DNA of 25,044 bases from Verrucomicrobia bacterium UBA2970 (GTDB taxonomy: Bacteria > Verrucomicrobiota > Verrucomicrobiia > Limisphaerales > AAA164-E04), in contig DEAY01000005.1 of NCBI GenBank assembly GCA_002348345.1, positions 1-25,044 of the forward strand. Reading direction: 5' to 3'. The position numbers were made by a program, and so were the translations under genes. The notes under the pieces are model-generated. The model had not been told where the DNA came from and did no database searches. It worked only from the letters and a program-made list of their open reading frames with translations. Of this stretch, positions 23,329-25,044 are shown one piece after another; the first letter of the stretch is position 1; the number at the start of each line of letters is the position of its first letter.

Positions 23329-25044
23329 ATGTCAATTCGTTCAGAATGGAATGGTCGCCCCAGCATGGTCGCCGTCATGGCCTCGGTGCTCGCCTGGATC
23401 CCCCTCGAGGCAGCTCCCGTCCTTCCGGGGATTGATCGACTTCGCCCGAACAACGAAGCTCACGAGATTCTAGCCGGCCGAATCCTTTTGGGGGAACTGT
23501 CCTGCACGCGCTGTCACGCCGATGAGAATGCAAGTGATTCGATTCAGCCCAAGGCTGCCCCGGATCTCGGGCAAGCGGGAGCCCGAATCACCCCCCAGTA
23601 TCTCACAGAATTCATCACCTCCACCCATACGAAGAAGCCAGGCACGACGATGCCAGACCTGTTCCACTCCTCCGATCCCCTCGCGCGGGATGGCGCTGTC
23701 GAATACCTGACTCACTTCCTTGCTTCGCTGGGCGGCCCCCTTCCCCCCTCCCAAACCGGCGGCTCGGCAAAGACGTTGGAGTGGGGCAAGGAACTCTACC
23801 ATTCCATCGGGTGCGTCGCCTGCCATGGGCCTCAGGACGAAACCGCTCCTGAAGGGTTTCAACCCCTCGGTTCCTTGGCCGAAAAGACTACCGTCGACGC
23901 CCTGACCCAGTTCCTACTCAATCCCCACCAAATCCGCAGTTCGGGCCGGATGCCCTCGCTTTGGCTCACCGAAGATGAGGCACGCGCATTGAGTGTCTTT
24001 TTGCTTCGTGCCCAACTGGACAACCCACAATCGAAGGAAGCGCCTCCGGCCAACATGCCCGGGCTCAACGTCGACTACTACGAAATCGACGGCATCGGCA
24101 AGCTCCCCGACTTCACCAAACTCAAACCCAATCACCGGGCCGCCGTCGAGGACGTCTCACTCGACCTCCCCTTTCGACGTCGCACCACTCACTACGCCCT
24201 TCGCTTCCACGGTCAGATTCAGATTAAAGAGGCGGGAAACTACACATTTGCAACTTATTCTGACGACGGTTCCATCCTTCGCATCAACGGACAGGTCGTA
24301 GTCGACAACGGGGGCACCCACAGCCCCCAAATGCGGAGAGGTGACTTGGCGTTGGAGCCCGGCCTCCATGATTTCGAAGTCGCCTTTTTCAATGCTGGCG
24401 GGGGGGCGGAACTTCGTGTCTTCTGGCGTCAAGCCCAGAGCGAGGGCCGGGGAGGCCCGATCCCGAAGGATCTCTACATTCGTTCCGGCGGTGCCCCAAT
24501 GGTTCCCCTCAACACCCGACCCTTTGTTGTGGATGAACAAAAAGCGGTGGTAGGCAAACGAATGTTTCAAGCGATGCGATGCGCCTCCTGTCACGATCTG
24601 GAGGGTCTCGAAGCACTGTCCACTTCCAAGGCCTTGTCCCAACTTGATCTGGAAAGTCGCGACGGCTGCTTGAGCTCCAGCATTCGAAGAGGCCTACCGG
24701 ACTTTCAGCTCACCCAGATCCAACGGCGGCAAATCAAGGCCGCCATTCAACAGCTTGCTGCCGCCCCCTCCCCCCTTTCTCCCGCCCAAGAGGTCACCAA
24801 GACCTTGGCGACGTTCAATTGCTACGCCTGTCACGAGCGGGACGGTCTTGGAGGCCCAACCGATTCTATCGCCTCCCGTTACTTCAACACCGAAAGTGAA
24901 ATCGATCTGGGCGAAGAAGGAAAGATCCCGCCCACCCTCAATTTCGTCGGCGCTAAACTGAAATCCACGGCCATCGATACTATTCTGAGTTCACCGAGTC
25001 TTCATGTCCGACACTACATGAAGACTCGGATGCCGAATTTTGGT
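23329..25044 (+). CDS. Exported multi-haem cytochrome c with internal PA14 domain (runs off the right edge)
   Basis: 572 codons are visible and the frame is still open at the edge. The start at 23329 gives MSIRSEWNGRPSMVAVMASV, a signal peptide ending near EAAP; ATGs at 23266 and 23365 are alternatives. Four CxxCH haem c motifs are visible: CTRCH (Cys59), CVACH (Cys162), CASCH (Cys418) and CYACH (Cys498). Between the second and third lies a PA14 domain (about 245-390) with GLNVDYYEIDGIGKLPDF, YTFATYSDDGSILRING and HDFEVAFFNAGGGAELRVFW; PA14 domains usually bind carbohydrate. RMPSLW and TMPDLF, and TRMPNF at the edge, could give methionine haem ligands. The role is probably electron transfer linked to binding or oxidation of a sugar. 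A perfect 14-base inverted repeat lies in its visible 3' part. Confidence 0.9.
   Translation, partial: MSIRSEWNGRPSMVAVMASVLAWIPLEAAPVLPGIDRLRPNNEAHEILAGRILLGELSCTRCHADENASDSIQPKAAPDLGQAGARITPQYLTEFITSTHTKKPGTTMPDLFHSSDPLARDGAVEYLTHFLASLGGPLPPSQTGGSAKTLEWGKELYHSIGCVACHGPQDETAPEGFQPLGSLAEKTTVDALTQFLLNPHQIRSSGRMPSLWLTEDEARALSVFLLRAQLDNPQSKEAPPANMPGLNVDYYEIDGIGKLPDFTKLKPNHRAAVEDVSLDLPFRRRTTHYALRFHGQIQIKEAGNYTFATYSDDGSILRINGQVVVDNGGTHSPQMRRGDLALEPGLHDFEVAFFNAGGGAELRVFWRQAQSEGRGGPIPKDLYIRSGGAPMVPLNTRPFVVDEQKAVVGKRMFQAMRCASCHDLEGLEALSTSKALSQLDLESRDGCLSSSIRRGLPDFQLTQIQRRQIKAAIQQLAAAPSPLSPAQEVTKTLATFNCYACHERDGLGGPTDSIASRYFNTESEIDLGEEGKIPPTLNFVGAKLKSTAIDTILSSPSLHVRHYMKTRMPNFG
24994..25029. repeat. Perfect 14-bp inverted repeat with 8-base loop, inside the cytochrome gene
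   Basis: The left arm CCGAGTCTTCATGT (24994-25007) is exactly complementary to the right arm ACATGAAGACTCGG (25016-25029), with CCGACACT between. It lies wholly within the coding frame and encodes SPSLHVRHYMKTR. A match this long with a short loop is not expected by chance in a window of this size. Confidence 0.9.

Noticed and set aside
1..25044. CRISPR arrays, tRNA or rRNA genes, insertion sequences, prophage or toxin-antitoxin genes
   Set aside because: No spaced direct repeats, cloverleaf-like segments, transposase or integrase motifs, or phage proteins were found. The gaps between genes are all too short to hide most of these.

Overview
The window looks like a chromosomal segment from the Planctomycetes-Verrucomicrobia-Chlamydiae group, most likely Verrucomicrobiota. 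The evidence is several sulfatases carrying a formylglycine-type C-x-P-S-R motif, a cytochrome c domain of the Pirellula/Verrucomicrobium type fused to a DUF1080 (3-keto-disaccharide hydrolase) domain, and a multi-haem cytochrome containing a PA14 domain. Planctomycetota cannot be excluded from sequence reading alone. Coding is dense: the largest unannotated gap is about 160 bases, and I see no tRNA, rRNA, CRISPR array or insertion sequence.

Layout. 1-455 (-): the N-terminal part of an exported sulfatase that runs off the left edge. 618-1340 (+): an exported alpha/beta-hydrolase. 1352-11773 (-): a run of seven co-directional genes. In transcription order these are a Tat-exported gamma-glutamyltransferase-family enzyme, a CehA/McbA-like metallohydrolase, an endonuclease/exonuclease/phosphatase + serine protease + PDZ fusion, a catalytically dead HtrA-like PDZ protein, a TctC-TctB fusion, TctA, and a sulfatase with no signal peptide. 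The first four overlap one another and the last three are 17 bases apart, so the run could be one or two operons. 11878-13677 (+): a cytochrome c/DUF1080 fusion. 13794-14006 (+): a small zinc-ribbon protein. 14160-16137 (-): a secreted hypothetical protein, a membrane-anchored YfgM-like TPR protein and a Nudix hydrolase. 16243-19345 (+): hisD, hisC and an unknown Cys-containing protein. 19348-23201 (-): an NlpI-like TPR protein, a xylulokinase-like kinase and an NCS2 nucleobase permease. 23329 to the right edge (+): a signal-peptide protein with at least four haem c motifs and an internal PA14 domain.

How it fits together. The cell appears to live on extracellular organic matter, with secreted sulfatase, esterase, GGT and redox proteins, together with importers for organic acids (Tct) and nucleobases (NCS2). 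The most unusual part is 5691-10059. There, three genes in overlapping arrangement encode a metallohydrolase, a two-enzyme fusion (DNase-I-like phosphohydrolase plus an apparently active protease with PDZ), and a protease homologue that has lost two catalytic residues and carries its PDZ domain inside the protease fold. This is the best candidate for an undescribed system; its substrate and purpose are unknown. The fused TctC-TctB receptor just downstream is a second structural oddity. A 14-base-pair perfect inverted repeat inside the right-edge cytochrome gene is a third.
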